Positions 5,401-5,941 of a stretch of DNA of 5,941 nucleotides are shown here, in pieces. Where the stretch lies: assembly GCA_031264545.1 (NCBI GenBank), contig JAISDV010000134.1:1-5941 (forward strand), read 5' to 3'. Under the pieces are notes generated by a model. It made no database searches. It was not told where the DNA came from and was given only the letters and a program-made list of their open reading frames with translations. The position numbers and the translations under genes are program-made. This DNA comes from Oscillospiraceae bacterium. Its GTDB lineage: Bacteria > Bacillota > Clostridia > Oscillospirales > Oscillospiraceae. How positions within the stretch are numbered: the stretch's first letter is position 1; each line of letters opens with the position of its first letter.

Positions 5401-5941
5401 TGGATGGGGAAAGCAACTACGCATGGCATGTCGTCCTGCGCGACGAAGCCGGAAACGAAACGACGAGCCCCGTAAAGACATTTTTTACGGAGTCCACGGA
5501 AGCCCCCATGTCTTTACCTATAGAAGGCAATTCAATTTGGAAATACAACGATACGAACACCAACCTGGATACGGCGTGGCGGGCTGAGAGCTTTGACGAC
5601 AGCGCATGGAAAACCGGAAAAGGACCGCTCGGGTATCCTGCATCCGATTCCAACAGCACCTTCGGTCCGGTCAGCTCCGGCACCTTGGTTAACAATCTGT
5701 CCAATCCAAATGCTTACATTACCTATTATTTTCGGAAGACTTTCGATATCGCGGCGGAGGACCTGGCAAAGATCACAAAGCTCGAGCTCACCGTGGGTAT
5801 CGACGATGGGTACGTAATGTACATAAACGGCACCGAGGTACGCCGTCTCTATATGCCCGATGGAGAGCTTGGATGGCAGACTTGGGCGACTTATGTCAAT
5901 GAGCCGAGCAGCCAGCAGGGCACAGATACGGCGGATATAAC
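2475..5941 (+). CDS. Giant secreted calcineurin-like metallophosphoesterase (3' partial)
   Basis: The open frame runs to the window edge: at least 1155 residues, stop not seen. AAGGAGG 8 nt upstream fixes the start. Residues 1-36 form a signal peptide (basic start, hydrophobic core LMAVILILSAIMTMV, ARA before the cut). Next come a DUF2341-like module (about 50-130, with FWVKVP and ITAYYSE), a LamG-like lectin fold (about 145-355, with ARVYVDGNLK and INGDIYDAF-type ends), an Ig-like module (about 365-450) and a beta-sandwich module (about 455-640). The phosphoesterase core (about 645-905) shows D654-T-Q, GD692, GNHD (725-728), H810 and GH848-W-A-G. A fibronectin-III-like module (about 930-1007) and a jelly-roll module (1015 onward, FDDSAWKTGKGPLGYP, DDGYVMYINGTEV) follow. 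Probably an extracellular enzyme acting on a phosphate ester or phosphodiester of a polymer or glycan; substrate unknown. Two classical metal-ligand His positions are Gln656 and Ala850. A cell-wall anchor, if any, lies beyond the window. Confidence 0.9.
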   Translation, partial: MSSILRSKIEKTGLKLMAVILILSAIMTMVPVTARAAGDDWLVASASARQTVTIDNPTGTTLTDMPVLLRLASANIPEKGGVSFYQGETRLSAELANWNPSGKSEFWVKVPTLAANADTEITAYYSETTVAGVSASDVWSDDYALVQHFSQESVTAGKDSTGRNSLIQTGALAYKQTETGAAATFGGTQKLTYGNVAGGAERISISAVVDIPRVSTNWQGIICRYDNSKPAAERAFLFGLENTGKSYNRFYGSANPERILADTPVSPGIHLFTTTYNGTMARVYVDGNLKVSETLVNGTFYSGASSPLTIGAYSNSTVMYPFNGDIYDAFVKTTDISAEEEQFRYANYLGNIVTVLPEETKNGKISLRITNPRPGETLETGIHTVTGAISSAATLSYTLNGSAPVDVGSFAMGTFAFDAPFYALGENTLSVTAADTSDAQNTKTVSVSFTCADTAPPRQPALSSADDGGGSVTLNAQIEQESVETTAVTFYGLKTLPLTSQNTTVYSGATASETPFALTASGAEEASPFPPGVEKTTAGQNKTPYQIYEIALDEAARQINQFRVCWSGNTAGAPREVTMYVYNHAQNQWAKAGSGYSEDSFSIEATVENTAGLLNDGKLTLLVWRGMNEPIEGRRSYIPSNPGQYDFNLMWTTDTQFYAETPSYMFHLESQFNWIADHFKALKSRMLLNTGDIVNVYNDHAQWEAMSSVYEIIENAKIPHAMITGNHDVPDKTTTANNIYANYFPAERLMENNPYFSGHMGNENYYYLMEENGAKFLIMGIGLQIKQADVDWANGILAQYPDRFAILLYHDYLLANGNIDHAGQYADVAAFRKIVTANENVRLILCGHWAGAETNLEDIGGRPVYAILQDYQGLAQGGLGYFRMLKFDVENGLLYVNTYSETMGNNAYFTGVQGAKTGLYQLNKDEYALRLDFGAHQSRTLTTESLSVSNAGASSPIGAAQSVTGPGSASVIWNGLDGESNYAWHVVLRDEAGNETTSPVKTFFTESTEAPMSLPIEGNSIWKYNDTNTNLDTAWRAESFDDSAWKTGKGPLGYPASDSNSTFGPVSSGTLVNNLSNPNAYITYYFRKTFDIAAEDLAKITKLELTVGIDDGYVMYINGTEVRRLYMPDGELGWQTWATYVNEPSSQQGTDTADI

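Overview
The window looks like chromosomal DNA from a Gram-positive, probably anaerobic Clostridia-type member of the Bacillota. I base this on the strong AAGGAGG-type ribosome binding sites before every gene, a small Xre regulator coupled to a small membrane protein, a YibE/F-family membrane protein, and a very large secreted multidomain surface enzyme. The coding DNA is GC-rich, while the short intergenic stretches are AT-rich or packed with palindromes. Genus cannot be assigned from the sequence alone.

Layout. Positions 1-166 hold a dense composite of palindromes: two identical 38-bp copies of one hairpin element flank two GC-rich or alternating hairpins and an A6-stem-T6 hairpin that fits a terminator. 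Positions 166-823 (minus strand) are a two-gene operon. It has a 73-aa Xre-type repressor, then, overlapping by 20 bp, a 151-aa four-helix membrane protein whose stop codon abuts the palindromic array. A good sigma-A-like promoter (TTGACT, 17 bp, TACACT) precedes the operon, and an 8-bp palindrome touches its -10 element. Positions 824-1038 are a divergent intergenic region containing a second inverted repeat. Positions 1039-2298 (plus strand) encode a 419-aa YibE/F-family membrane protein with 8 predicted helices and one large external loop. After a 176-nt leader region, positions 2475-5941 (plus strand) carry an open reading frame that runs off the window. It encodes at least 1155 residues of a secreted protein: signal peptide, DUF2341-like and LamG-like modules, Ig-like module, beta-sandwich module, calcineurin-like metallophosphoesterase core, fibronectin-III-like module, and the start of a jelly-roll binding module.

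How the parts work together. The Xre/membrane pair is probably a self-contained, autoregulated unit. YibE/F and the giant phosphoesterase point the same way but are separated by 176 nt with a possible promoter, so co-transcription is uncertain. No phage, transposase, CRISPR array, tRNA or rRNA was seen. The most notable points are the palindromic mosaic at the left edge and the phosphoesterase core. That core keeps most of its metal-binding motifs but has Gln and Ala where the classical family has the two His ligands of one metal site.
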